A stretch of DNA of 64,000 bases from Caulobacter sp. 73W (lineage in GTDB: Bacteria > Pseudomonadota > Alphaproteobacteria > Caulobacterales > Caulobacteraceae): assembly GCF_041021955.1 (NCBI RefSeq), contig NZ_CP158375.1, forward strand, positions 372,001 through 436,000. The letters run 5' to 3'. The position numbers and the translations under genes were made by a program. Shown here piece after piece: positions 53,838 through 62,817 of this stretch. A model generated the notes under the pieces. It was not told where the DNA came from, did no database searches, and was given only the letters and a program-made list of their open reading frames with translations. Position 1 is the first letter of the stretch; each line of letters starts with the position of its first letter.

Positions 53838-56121
53838 TGCGTTTGAGGATCGCCCTGGCCGCCTTCACCCTGCTCGTCGCGCCCGCCGCCGTCATGGCTC
53901 AGGCCGGTTCAGCCCACGCGGCCGCTGTCGCTCCGGCGGCGAAGATCGACCGCAAGGCCCTCGTCTCGCGGCACAATCCGGTCCTCACCGCCGTCGATCG
54001 CCACGCGCCGATCATGCTGGGCAACGGCGATATCGGCTTCACCGCCGACATTACCGGCCTGCAGACCTTCCCGGAGCAATACTCCGAACTGGCTCCCCTG
54101 CTGACCATGGCCCAGTGGGCCTGGCACAGCTTCCCCAATCCCAAGGGCTACACCGAGCAGAGCGGCCTGGTGAACGTGCCGGTCGCCGGGCGGGGCGAGC
54201 AGCCCTATGCCTGGATGAAGTCGTGGAACGACGCGGAGACCAATCCCGCCTTCACCTGGCTGCGGGCCAATCCGCATCGCATTTCGCTGGGTCGTATCGG
54301 ACTGGTCTTCGCCGACGGCCAGGCGCTGGACTTCGCCAAGGTCGCCGGCGCGCGCCAGGAACTGGACCTGTGGACCGGCGCCCTGAACAGCCGCTTCACC
54401 TATGACGGTCAGCCGGTGCAGGTGACCACCCGCGTCCACCCGACGCTCGACATGGTGATGGTGGAGGTCGCCTCCCCCTCGTCGCCAAGCGCGGCCTGGG
54501 CGTGAAGGTGCGCTATCCCGGCGTGAACCCGGCGATCAATCCGGACCCGACCAGCTTCGACAAGCAGGACGCCCAGAGCCTTGACGTCCTGTCGGCCAAG
54601 CCCGGCGAGATCCGCCTTCGCCGCAAGATCGACGAGACGACCTACTTCTCGACCATCACCGCCAACGGTCGCGTGAAGCCGGCGGGCGACGCCGGCTTCC
54701 AGGTCGCGGTCGCCAGCGGTCAGCGCCTCACCGTCATGGTCCGCTTCGATCAGGCCGAGACCGCACCCGCCTCGCCGGCCTACGCCGACGGCGCGAAGGC
54801 GGTCGCGGCGCGCTGGAACGACTTCTGGAGCAAGGGCGGCGCGGTCGACTTCTCGGGCAGCACCGATCCCCGGGCCAAGGAGCTGGAACGCCGCGTCGTG
54901 CTGTCCCAGTACTTGTCGGCCGTGAACGGCGCCGGCGAACTGCCGCCGCAGGAAGAGGGCCTGTTCTCCAACAGCTGGTACGGCAAGTTCCATTTGGAGA
55001 TGCACCCCTGGCATTCCGGCTGGCAGGCCATGTGGGGCCATGCCGACCTGCTGGAGCGCAGCCTGCCTTGGTACGTCTCCAACCTGCCAAACGCCCGCGC
55101 CGAAGCCGCGCGGCACGGAGTGAAGGGCGCCTGGTGGCCGAAGATGGCCGGGCCGGAGGGCCGCAACAGCCCCAGCCTCGTCTCCCCCTTCATCATGTGG
55201 CAGCAGCCGCATCCCATCCTGATGGCCGAGCTGGTCTGGCGCGCGGAAAAGAACCCCGCCGTGCTGAAGCGCTATGGCGAGGTGGTGGAATCCACAGCCG
55301 ACCTGCTGGCCTCCTGGCCGCTGGAGCAGAACGGCCGCCTGAACCTGGGCCCGCCCCTGATCCCGGCGCAGGAGAACTACGACCCGCTGACCACGGTGAA
55401 CCCGACGTTTGAAGTCGAGTACTTCCGCTGGGCCCTGCAGACCGCCCAGGCCTGGCGCGAACGTCAGGGTCAGGCGCGCCGCGCAGATTGGGACGCGGCG
55501 CTCGCCAATATCGCCCCGCCGGCGACCAAGGCCGGCCTCTACCTGCCGGTGGAAAATGTGCCGGACTTCTGGACCACGGCCATGTCGGACGCCTGCCGCA
55601 ACCATGCCTCGGCGGCGCAGTGCAAGAACCGCGACCACCCCTCTTTCCTGATGGCCTACGGCTTCATCCCGGGCGAGCGCATCGACCGTGCGGCCATGGC
55701 GCGCACCTTCGCCGCCGTGGAAGCCAACTGGGACGTGCGCCAGACCTGGGGCTGGGACTTCCCGATGATGGCCATGACCGCCGCCCGTCTGGGGCAGCCG
55801 GACAAGGCCGTCGACTGGCTGTTCGCTGACCTGAAGAACAACCAGTGGGGCGTCACCGGCATGACCCCGCGCGTCCACCTGGACGAGCACGCCGACGACC
55901 TGGTGCCGGTCTCCGCCGGCGCCGGCGGTGTGAAGATGGCGACCAATCCGGATGGCGCCGGCTATCGCCGCGCGGCCGAGACCTATTTCCCGTCCAACGG
56001 CTCGCTGCTGATGGCGGTGGGTCTGATGGCCGGCGGCTGGGACGGTTCGACCGGCCACGCCCCCGGCTTCCCCAAGACCGGCTGGACCGTGCGCGTCGAA
56101 GGCCTGACGCCCGCGCCCTAG
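53837..56121 (+). pseudogene. Six-hairpin-glycosidase-like gene with a -1 frameshift (paralogue of 34501..36732)
   Basis: Restoring one base gives about 761 residues, colinear with the intact paralogue. The first frame holds a signal peptide and the N-domain (HAPIMLGNGDIGFTADITGL, LLTMAQWAWHSFPNPKGY); the second holds PPQEEGLFSNSWYGKFHLEM, QENYDPLTTVNPTFEVEYFR, TWGWDFPMMAMTAARLG and YFPSNGSLLMAVGLMAGGWDG. The break is at five C (54474..54478): TCC CCC TCG should read TCC CCC CTC GTC, giving SPLV as in the paralogue. The 11-mer at the break is the same as in the GH28 at 33525. It is embedded in the rhamnose operon between the permease and the PL22 gene. Confidence 0.85.
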
Positions 56122-56156
56122 TCCGCGCGACTGAGTACGATTGAAAGGACCGCCCG

Positions 56157-57602
56157 ATGACGACCTCCCGACGCGACGCGCTCAAGGCCCTGTTGGCCGC
56201 TCCCGCCGCGGGCGCCGCCCTCGCCGCCGCCCCCGCCGTCCAGGCCCAGGCCGCCGCGCCCTCGCCCGCCGCTGGCGGCGAGGCGCGCTGGCCCGCGCCG
56301 AACACCGCGCCGCCCTCCACCCAGGAGACGCCGCTGCCATCCAAGCCGGCCTGGTCCGGTCCCGTGCCGCGCGAATGGATCGACGCCAAGACCGGCCACC
56401 GCATCCGTCGCGTCTCGCCCGACGCTGGCGGCGGCAAGCCGTACTTCTACAAGAACATGTTCCTGCCGGGCGGCGACCTGATGGTCATCTCGTCGCCCGA
56501 GGGGATCTCGACGGTGGACCTTCGCACCTGGGCCGTGAAGCCGCTGGTGATCAATCCCAAGGCGGATCTGATGTTCACCGGTCGGCGGACCCGGACCGTT
56601 TACTACTCGATCAACGATCCCGTGGACGGCCAGACGACCGAACAAGGCCGGACCATCCACGCCATCGACGTCGATAGCGGCAAGACGCGAACGATCTGCA
56701 AGCTCGCCAACGGCCGCATCAATTCCGTGAACGCCGATGAGACGCTGCTTCTTGGTTTCGCCGAATACGGCGCGCAACCGCTGCAGCCCCGCACCGGCGA
56801 TCCTCGCAACCAGCGCTTCGACCAGGCCGAATATGCGGCCAACGGTCCGGACGGCAAGCCGCTGAACTTCGCCCGCGCCAAGGGCGTGCGGATGCTGCAG
56901 CGATGGGCGGCGCGCTATCCGATGGAGATCTTCGTCATCGACGTGAAGACCGGCCAGCGCCGCGTCATCCACAAGACCAATGAATGGATCGGCCACACCC
57001 AGTTCTCGCCCACTGACCCGCAGCAGATCATCTTCTGCCACGAGGGCCCGTGGCACCGCGTCGACCGCATGTGGGCCATCCGCGCCGACGGTACGGGTCT
57101 GCGCAAGACCCACGAACGGACGATGAACTTCGAGATCTTCGGTCACGAATGGTTCAGCCCCGACGGCAAGCAGGTGCTCTACGACCTGCAGACGCCGCGC
57201 GGTCAGGTGTTCTGGGTGGCTTCGGTCGGTCTGGAGACCGGCAAGCGAATTTATCGCCGGGTCGAGCAGAACGACTGGTCGGTGCACTACAATGTCTCGC
57301 CTGACGGGACCCTATTCGCGGGCGACGGCGGCGACGCCGATATGGTCGCCCACGCCCAGGACGCCAAGTGGCTTAAGCTGCTGCGGCCGGAAGCCGTGGT
57401 CGACGCCGACCCCAGCAGCGACAAGGCCGAACTGATCGACGTTCAATACATGCGCTCCGAGCCGCTGGTCGACATGTCCAACCACGACTACCGGCTGGAG
57501 CCGAACCTGACCTTCACGCCCGACGGCAAGTGGATCGTCTTCGTTTCCAACATGCACGGCGCCAATCACGTCTATGTGGCCGAGGTGGCGCGGACCGCCT
57601 GA
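56157..57602 (+). CDS. Oligogalacturonate lyase-like protein (PL22), Tat-exported
   Basis: This 481-residue seven-bladed propeller has a Tat signal (TTSRRDALKALLAAPAAGAAL). PL22 motifs are WIDAKTGHRIRRVSPD, KTNEWIGHTQFSPTDPQQII, FCHEGPWHRVDRMWAI, and the metal-site-like FGHEWFSPDGKQVLYD. The enzyme would split short (unsaturated) oligogalacturonides by beta-elimination, giving substrates for later steps. Export is unusual, as many PL22 are cytosolic; rhamnogalacturonan oligomers in the periplasm are a possible substrate. It is the last closely spaced gene of the operon, 35 bases after the glycosidase-like gene. Confidence 0.82.
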   Translation: MTTSRRDALKALLAAPAAGAALAAAPAVQAQAAAPSPAAGGEARWPAPNTAPPSTQETPLPSKPAWSGPVPREWIDAKTGHRIRRVSPDAGGGKPYFYKNMFLPGGDLMVISSPEGISTVDLRTWAVKPLVINPKADLMFTGRRTRTVYYSINDPVDGQTTEQGRTIHAIDVDSGKTRTICKLANGRINSVNADETLLLGFAEYGAQPLQPRTGDPRNQRFDQAEYAANGPDGKPLNFARAKGVRMLQRWAARYPMEIFVIDVKTGQRRVIHKTNEWIGHTQFSPTDPQQIIFCHEGPWHRVDRMWAIRADGTGLRKTHERTMNFEIFGHEWFSPDGKQVLYDLQTPRGQVFWVASVGLETGKRIYRRVEQNDWSVHYNVSPDGTLFAGDGGDADMVAHAQDAKWLKLLRPEAVVDADPSSDKAELIDVQYMRSEPLVDMSNHDYRLEPNLTFTPDGKWIVFVSNMHGANHVYVAEVARTA

Positions 57603-57663
57603 TCGTTCCTGCCGGGGTCCGCCGAGGGCGGACCTCGTGCTCGGATATCAACGTTTCGAATTT

Positions 57664-57678
57664 CGAGACGCCGTCTCG
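57664..57678. promoter_or_regulatory. 15-base palindrome upstream of second TBDR
   Basis: CGAGACG C CGTCTCG is a perfect dyad in the 329-base gap before the receptor gene. The rest of the gap is unusually AT-rich for this genome and ends with a purine-rich leader (GGGAAGGGGAGAAAG), but shows no other gene. It could be an operator or the transcript end of the PL22 operon. Confidence 0.4.
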
Positions 57679-57931
57679 TACAGCTTAGCCAAGATCGAGG
57701 CGAGAGCGTCGGCCTTGATATTTCAAAGCTTTCCGCCCTGGTTCACCCTGCGGAATGCGACGTTTCCATGCGCTCACCGCACACGGTTTGGTAACGCCTA
57801 TGCAGGCGTATTGCAAAAATCGAGAAGCTGTTGCAAGAAGTGGAACGCAAGTGCGTTTGAACATACGCGACAACGTATCAAAAAATGACACCGGTGCCAT
57901 TTTCTGCATCGGGAAGGGGAGAAAGAATTTC

Positions 57932-60655
57932 ATGCGTCGCTCCACCCACAATCGGATTCTGTGCGCCGCCAGCGTGTCGGTCCTCGCGCTCATGGCCGCG
58001 CCGGCGTTCGCGCAATCTGACGCCGGCGCGCCCGTCGCGACCGCCCAGACCGGCGATGACGGCGTGACCGAAGTCGAAGACATCATCGTCACCGGCTTCC
58101 GCTCCAGCCTGCAGCAAGCGCTGAACATCAAGCGCGAAGAAGCCGGCGCGGTTGACACCATCCTGGCCGAAGACATCGCCGACTTCCCGGACCTGAACCT
58201 CGCCGAGTCGATCCAGCGCCTGCCGGGCGTCACTATCGACCGCGAAGGCGGCCAGGGCCGTACGATCTCGGTCCGCGGCCTCGGCGCCGACTTCACCCGT
58301 ACCCGCATCAACGGTCTGGAAGCCCAGGCCGCCTACGGCAGCAACCGCAGCCGCGGCTTCGACTTCTCGATGTTCGCCTCGGAGCTGTTCAACAGCATCA
58401 CCGTCCGCAAGACGCAGTCGTCGGAGATCGAAGAAGGCTCGCTGGGCGCGACCGTCGATCTGCAGACCGCCCGTCCGCTGGACTACAACCGCAGCGGCCT
58501 GACCTCGGCCCTGTCGGTGCAGGGCTCGTACAACGATCTGTCCGAAAAGACCGTCCCGCGTCTGGCCGGCCTGCTGAGCTGGGCCAACGAAGATCGCACC
58601 TTCGGCGCCCTGATCTCGGTGGCCTACTCGGAGCGTTCGCCGATCAGCGAGAGCTTCAACACCACGCGCTGGCAATCCGGCGATCCGTCGGCCGCCTACG
58701 GCGCCGGCAACAACTTCGCCAACTGCATCCCCTGCACCACCGCCGCTCAACGCAGCGACGTGCTCCGCGCCTACTATCCGCGCATCCCGCGTTACACCTT
58801 CGGCACCTTCGATGAAGACCGCCTGGGCGTGACCAGCTCGATCCAGTGGCGCCCGACCGAGCGCACCGAAGTCGCCGTCGACTTCCTGTGGTCGCGCTTC
58901 AACCAGGAAGCCGAGAGCCCGAACATCGAGGCCATCAGCTTCAGCCGCGCCGCCGGCGGCGTCCGCGAGACCATCGTCCGCGACTACGCCATCGACGCCT
59001 CCAAGAACATCCTCTCCTACGGCGTGTTCGACATGGTCGACATCCGCTCGGAGAACGGCTTCACCCGCGACGAGAGCAACTTCTACCAAGGCTCCCTGAA
59101 CGTGAAGCACGAGTTCAGCGACCGCCTGCGCGGCCGCCTGAAGGTCGGCGCCAACAAGTCCGAAGCCCGCACCCCGTTCAACGTCGCCTACATGTTCGAC
59201 GCGAACAACCAGAACGGCTTCACCTACGACTTCCGCGGCGACGACCGTCTGCCGATGATCAACTACGGCTTCGACGTCTCGAAGGGTGACCGCTTCACCC
59301 TGACCGAATGGCGCCGCAGCACCGGCGGCGCGAACTTCGAGAACCAGGTCGCGGCCGGCGCGCTCGAGTACGACCTGACCCCCGCCGTCACCTTCAAGGC
59401 CGGCGGCGAATACCGCACCTACGGCTTCGACACATTCGGCATGCAGCAGGCGGTTTCCGTCCTGTCGGGCGCCGACCGTATCGTCGGCGTGGGCAATGTC
59501 GGCAAGGTCGTCAGCATCGACGGCGGCCTGGACATCCCGAACGGCTCGAACCTGAGCTTCATCGTTCCTGACATCCAGAAGCTGAACGGCGTCGTCGGCC
59601 AGTTCAACGCTCCGCTGGTGCCGACCTACAACGGCATCCGTGAAGTGGAAGAGACCGACAAGGGCCTGTTCGCCCAGGCGGACTTCAACACCACGTTCGC
59701 GGACATGACCGTCCGCGGCAATGTCGGCGTCCGCTACGCCCGCACCGACATCGACTCCTCGGGCTTCCTGGACACCAACTACGTCACCGTCAAAAACAAG
59801 TACGACGACATTCTGCCGTCGTTCAACCTGGCTATCGAACCGCGTGACGACCTGGTCGTCCGCCTCGGCGCGGCCAAGGTGATGTCGCGTCCGGCCCTTG
59901 GCGACCTGACGCCGGGCGGCAGCCTGTCGACCCCGACGCGTCGCGTGTCCTACGGCAACCCGATGCTCAACCCGTTCCGCGCCACCAACTTCGACCTGTC
60001 GGTGGAATGGTACTTCCAGAGCGAAGGCCTGCTGGCCGCCGCGGTGTTCTACAAGGATATCGACAGCTTCATCACCACCGTCACCGAAATGGTGCCGTGG
60101 CGCAGCCTGGGTCTGCCGGACAGCCTTCTGGTCGGCACCCCGGCCTCGCCGGATGAAGACTTCGAAGTCACCCGCAAGGTCAACGGCGCCGGCGGTTCGC
60201 TGCACGGCATCGAGCTGCAGTATCAGCAGCCCTTCACCTTCCTGCCGGGCATCGGCAAGGACTTCGGCTTCATCGGCAACTTCACCTATGTCGACTCCGA
60301 GGTCGACTACGGCGCCTATGGCAAGAACCGCCTGACGGGCCAGTCGAAGTACGCCTTCAACACCACGCTGTACTACGAGAAGGGCCCGATGCAGGCCCGC
60401 GTCTCGGGCGCCTACCGCAGCCAGTATCTGCTGGCCTATCCGGGCGGCAACAACAACAGCGAGGAAGGCGTGCGCAGCACGTTCAACCTGGACGCCTCGG
60501 CGTCCTACCAGATCACCGACAACCTGACGGCGTCGATCGAGGCCCTGAACCTTACCGACGCTTACAACGACCGCTACGTCGACGAGACGAACCGGGTGTC
60601 GAACTACCGCCACTTTGGCCGCGAGGTCATGCTGGGAATGCGCTGGAAGTACTGA
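57932..60655 (+). CDS. TonB-dependent receptor, Caulobacter/Xanthomonas carbohydrate type
   Basis: This 907-residue outer-membrane receptor has a signal peptide (RRSTHNRILCAASVSVLALM...AFAQ), a TonB-box region VEDIIVTGFRSSLQQALNIK, a plug with DFPDLNLAESIQRLPGVTID and ISVRGLGADFTRTRINGLEA, and a barrel ending in VMLGMRWKY. This N-terminal pattern defines the TIGR01782 class often found in carbohydrate utilisation loci. It likely imports rhamnogalacturonan or pectin fragments. ATG 57932 has AGGGGAG upstream; earlier codons are not receptor-like. A strong terminator follows. Confidence 0.93.
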   Translation: MRRSTHNRILCAASVSVLALMAAPAFAQSDAGAPVATAQTGDDGVTEVEDIIVTGFRSSLQQALNIKREEAGAVDTILAEDIADFPDLNLAESIQRLPGVTIDREGGQGRTISVRGLGADFTRTRINGLEAQAAYGSNRSRGFDFSMFASELFNSITVRKTQSSEIEEGSLGATVDLQTARPLDYNRSGLTSALSVQGSYNDLSEKTVPRLAGLLSWANEDRTFGALISVAYSERSPISESFNTTRWQSGDPSAAYGAGNNFANCIPCTTAAQRSDVLRAYYPRIPRYTFGTFDEDRLGVTSSIQWRPTERTEVAVDFLWSRFNQEAESPNIEAISFSRAAGGVRETIVRDYAIDASKNILSYGVFDMVDIRSENGFTRDESNFYQGSLNVKHEFSDRLRGRLKVGANKSEARTPFNVAYMFDANNQNGFTYDFRGDDRLPMINYGFDVSKGDRFTLTEWRRSTGGANFENQVAAGALEYDLTPAVTFKAGGEYRTYGFDTFGMQQAVSVLSGADRIVGVGNVGKVVSIDGGLDIPNGSNLSFIVPDIQKLNGVVGQFNAPLVPTYNGIREVEETDKGLFAQADFNTTFADMTVRGNVGVRYARTDIDSSGFLDTNYVTVKNKYDDILPSFNLAIEPRDDLVVRLGAAKVMSRPALGDLTPGGSLSTPTRRVSYGNPMLNPFRATNFDLSVEWYFQSEGLLAAAVFYKDIDSFITTVTEMVPWRSLGLPDSLLVGTPASPDEDFEVTRKVNGAGGSLHGIELQYQQPFTFLPGIGKDFGFIGNFTYVDSEVDYGAYGKNRLTGQSKYAFNTTLYYEKGPMQARVSGAYRSQYLLAYPGGNNNSEEGVRSTFNLDASASYQITDNLTASIEALNLTDAYNDRYVDETNRVSNYRHFGREVMLGMRWKY

Positions 60656-60687
60656 TCCTTCCCCCTGAACTTCCGCGTTTCTACTCG

Positions 60688-60720
60688 GCCCGGAGCAGCA
60701 TCTGCTCCGGGCCTTTTTCT
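60688..60720 (+). terminator. Rho-independent terminator of TBDR
   Basis: GCCCGGAGCAG and CTGCTCCGGGC form an 11-bp stem around CAT, followed by CTTTTTCTTT. Confidence 0.95.
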
Positions 60721-60748
60721 TTGCTGATCGAGGAGGCGTGCGAAGGCG

Positions 60749-61246
60749 CCCCGCGGGAAATCCCGTGAAGTTGGAAGGGCGGCGGAGCGGCCTGACCTGC
60801 GTCAGGCGAAGGGACTTTGGAGTGCCAGGTTCGACGCAGGTCGTTCCGCTCCGCGCGACCGTGTCTGGGGGCTCCTCAGAGGACTTACAAATCTCCGAGC
60901 AGAGGCCCTGACGGGCGGGCCTTCTCCAGCGAGAAGGTCCCGGAATGCGTGGACGCCGGGGTTCCACGCCTGCGACTTCGACAGGGCCAATGAGGCTCGC
61001 CCGCCGACGCGCTTCCCGCTCGACCGCATCCCCGCCACGACCGGCGCTGGCCGAGCGCCCTTCCGTGCAGCGGAGACAGGGAGAGATTACGGGAGGTGTG
61101 GGAGGAGCGGATAAGTCTTCCCCTCTCCCCACTCGTGGGGAGAGGGTTGGGTGAGGGGCCTGCGGCGATTCCGCTTGCAGCGCCTTGCCCCTTGAAGCTC
61201 AGCGCCCCCTCACCCTTACCCTCTCCCCCAGAGGGGGCGAGGGGAT
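60749..61246 (-). repeat. Right, inverted copy of the ~498-bp dispersed repeat
   Basis: This is the reverse complement counterpart of 1456..1954, differing by scattered substitutions and small indels. Here the central hairpin (60920..60937) reads CCTTCTC CAGC GAGAAGG on the plus strand, whereas the left copy has CCTCCTC/GAGGAGG, so one base pair changed on both sides. The long GACCTGCGTC/GACGCAGGTC stem is identical, with differences falling in loops. It fills the gap between the receptor terminator and the GH28 stop at 61253; no gene is evident in it. Confidence 0.85.
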
Positions 61247-61252
61247 AGACGG

Positions 61253-62641
61253 CTACCCCAGGCGACCGCGCAGACCGACGATGTTCTTGGAATCGGCGAC
61301 CTTGGGCGCCTTGCCGTCGAGGCTGTCGATGCGGCAGTCGTTGAAGCGCCAGTTCTCGGCGTTGGCGATCGTGCCGGACTCACGCACGTCCCAGTCCAGC
61401 CCCTCGAAGGTGAAGTCCTTCAGCGGCGCCTCGGGATAGGCGGCGGCCTCGAAGCCGATCTTGGCGCCGACCGCCTTGACCTTGGACAGATGGACGTTGC
61501 GGATCCGTGGCAGGCCTTGCTCGCGGGGAACCGGCGTCGCCAGGGCGCGCCAGTGATCGGGGATCTGCGCGATCCCCTTGGGGATCTTCGCATAGCTGTA
61601 GTTCGGGTACCAGTTCAGGTTCACCCGCAGGACCGTGGCGACGTCCTGCATGAAGATGTCGTGCAGGCGGATGTTGGAGATCACCCCGCCCCGCGTGTGG
61701 CCGGACTTGAAGAAGATGCCCAGCGGCGTCGGGTATTCGATGCGCAGGCCGGACACCTCGATGTCCTCGAATCCGCCGGAGGTCTCGCTGCCGAAGGTCA
61801 TGCCGGCCAGGGCGTCGCGGACCACGCAGTCCTTGATCTTCACCTGACGGCAGGGCCGCGCCACGCGCAGGCCGTCCCAGTCGCGCCCAGCCTTGATGCA
61901 CAGGGCGTCGTCATTGACCGACAGGTCGCAACGCTCGACCAGCACGCGCTCGGAAGAGTCGATGTCGATGCCGTCGGTGGACGGCCCCCTGCCCCCGATG
62001 TTGTTGCGGATGATCAGGTCCGAGACCTTCACGTCGCGTGAGTAGCAGACGTGGACCGTCCAGAACCCGGCGCGCGTCAGGTTGAGGCCCGAGACCTCCA
62101 CGTTGTCGGAGTCATAGACGTGGATCAGGCGCGGGCGGCGGCAGTCATAGTCCGCGGCCCAGCGCAGACCGCGCGGGTCATAGTCCCGGCGCATGGCGTA
62201 GTAGCTGTCCCAGAACGCCTTGCCGTCGCCATCGACGACGCCTTCGCCGGTGATCTTGGCGCCGCGCTGGCGATAGACGTTCAGCAGGGCCGCCGGCCAG
62301 TCCATCTCCACCCCGGCCACGCGGGTGCGGATCATCGGATAGGCCGACACGTCGGTCAGGCCGCGCACGGTCGCCCCGCGCCCGATCACCAGGGTGACCG
62401 CCGACTTCACGAACAGCGACCCGGTCAGATAGACGCCCGGCTTCAGCAGCACGGTCCCGCCGCCCTGGGTCGCGGCGGCGTCGATGGCCGCCTGGATCGC
62501 ACGCGTGTCGATGGTCCGTCCGTCGCCCACCGCGCCGAAGTCGGACGCCAGGAAGGTGCGGCCGCCGGTCTGGGCCAGGGCCGGCGCCGCCGAAGCCAGG
62601 GCTCCGCTCAGGCCCAGTTGGAGGAGAGATCGACGGTGCAT
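61253..62641 (-). CDS. GH28-family galacturonidase/rhamnogalacturonan hydrolase
   Basis: This 462-residue exported protein (signal HRRSLLQLGLSGALASAAP...LAQ) starts its beta helix with SDFGAVGDGRTIDTRAIQAA. The active site is GPSTDGIDIDSS, LSVNDDALCIKAGRD, MTFGSETSGGFED and IFFKSGHTRGG. The NTDG is STDG and the usual GHG histidine is missing, as in exo-acting or rhamnogalacturonan-specific members. The stop is seven bases from the dispersed repeat. It is divergent from the GH105 gene, across a 176-base region. Confidence 0.88.
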   Translation of the reverse strand: MHRRSLLQLGLSGALASAAPALAQTGGRTFLASDFGAVGDGRTIDTRAIQAAIDAAATQGGGTVLLKPGVYLTGSLFVKSAVTLVIGRGATVRGLTDVSAYPMIRTRVAGVEMDWPAALLNVYRQRGAKITGEGVVDGDGKAFWDSYYAMRRDYDPRGLRWAADYDCRRPRLIHVYDSDNVEVSGLNLTRAGFWTVHVCYSRDVKVSDLIIRNNIGGRGPSTDGIDIDSSERVLVERCDLSVNDDALCIKAGRDWDGLRVARPCRQVKIKDCVVRDALAGMTFGSETSGGFEDIEVSGLRIEYPTPLGIFFKSGHTRGGVISNIRLHDIFMQDVATVLRVNLNWYPNYSYAKIPKGIAQIPDHWRALATPVPREQGLPRIRNVHLSKVKAVGAKIGFEAAAYPEAPLKDFTFEGLDWDVRESGTIANAENWRFNDCRIDSLDGKAPKVADSKNIVGLRGRLG

Positions 62642-62817
62642 CGGCTGCCTTTCGGTACTCAGGAAAACGATGAAACGCCGACCCGCGCCGCCGGCCGATC
62701 ACAGCCGGTTCAAGCGCCTTGAGCGTTTCCCACATTCTGTTCTTTCGTCTCACGATAGCGGACGATATGGTCAAGGCCAAGGCGGCCCCTCCCCAAGCGT
62801 CGCCGGAGGAAGAACAC

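Noticed and set aside
57878..61132. Very long open frame on the minus strand opposite the second TBDR
   Set aside because: It is the antisense of a well-supported receptor plus the dispersed repeat; composition is low-complexity and no domain is recognisable.
62748..62766. Possible LacI-type operator between the GH28 and GH105 genes (GATAGCGG...)
   Set aside because: Only one half resembles the consensus; the other half does not match.
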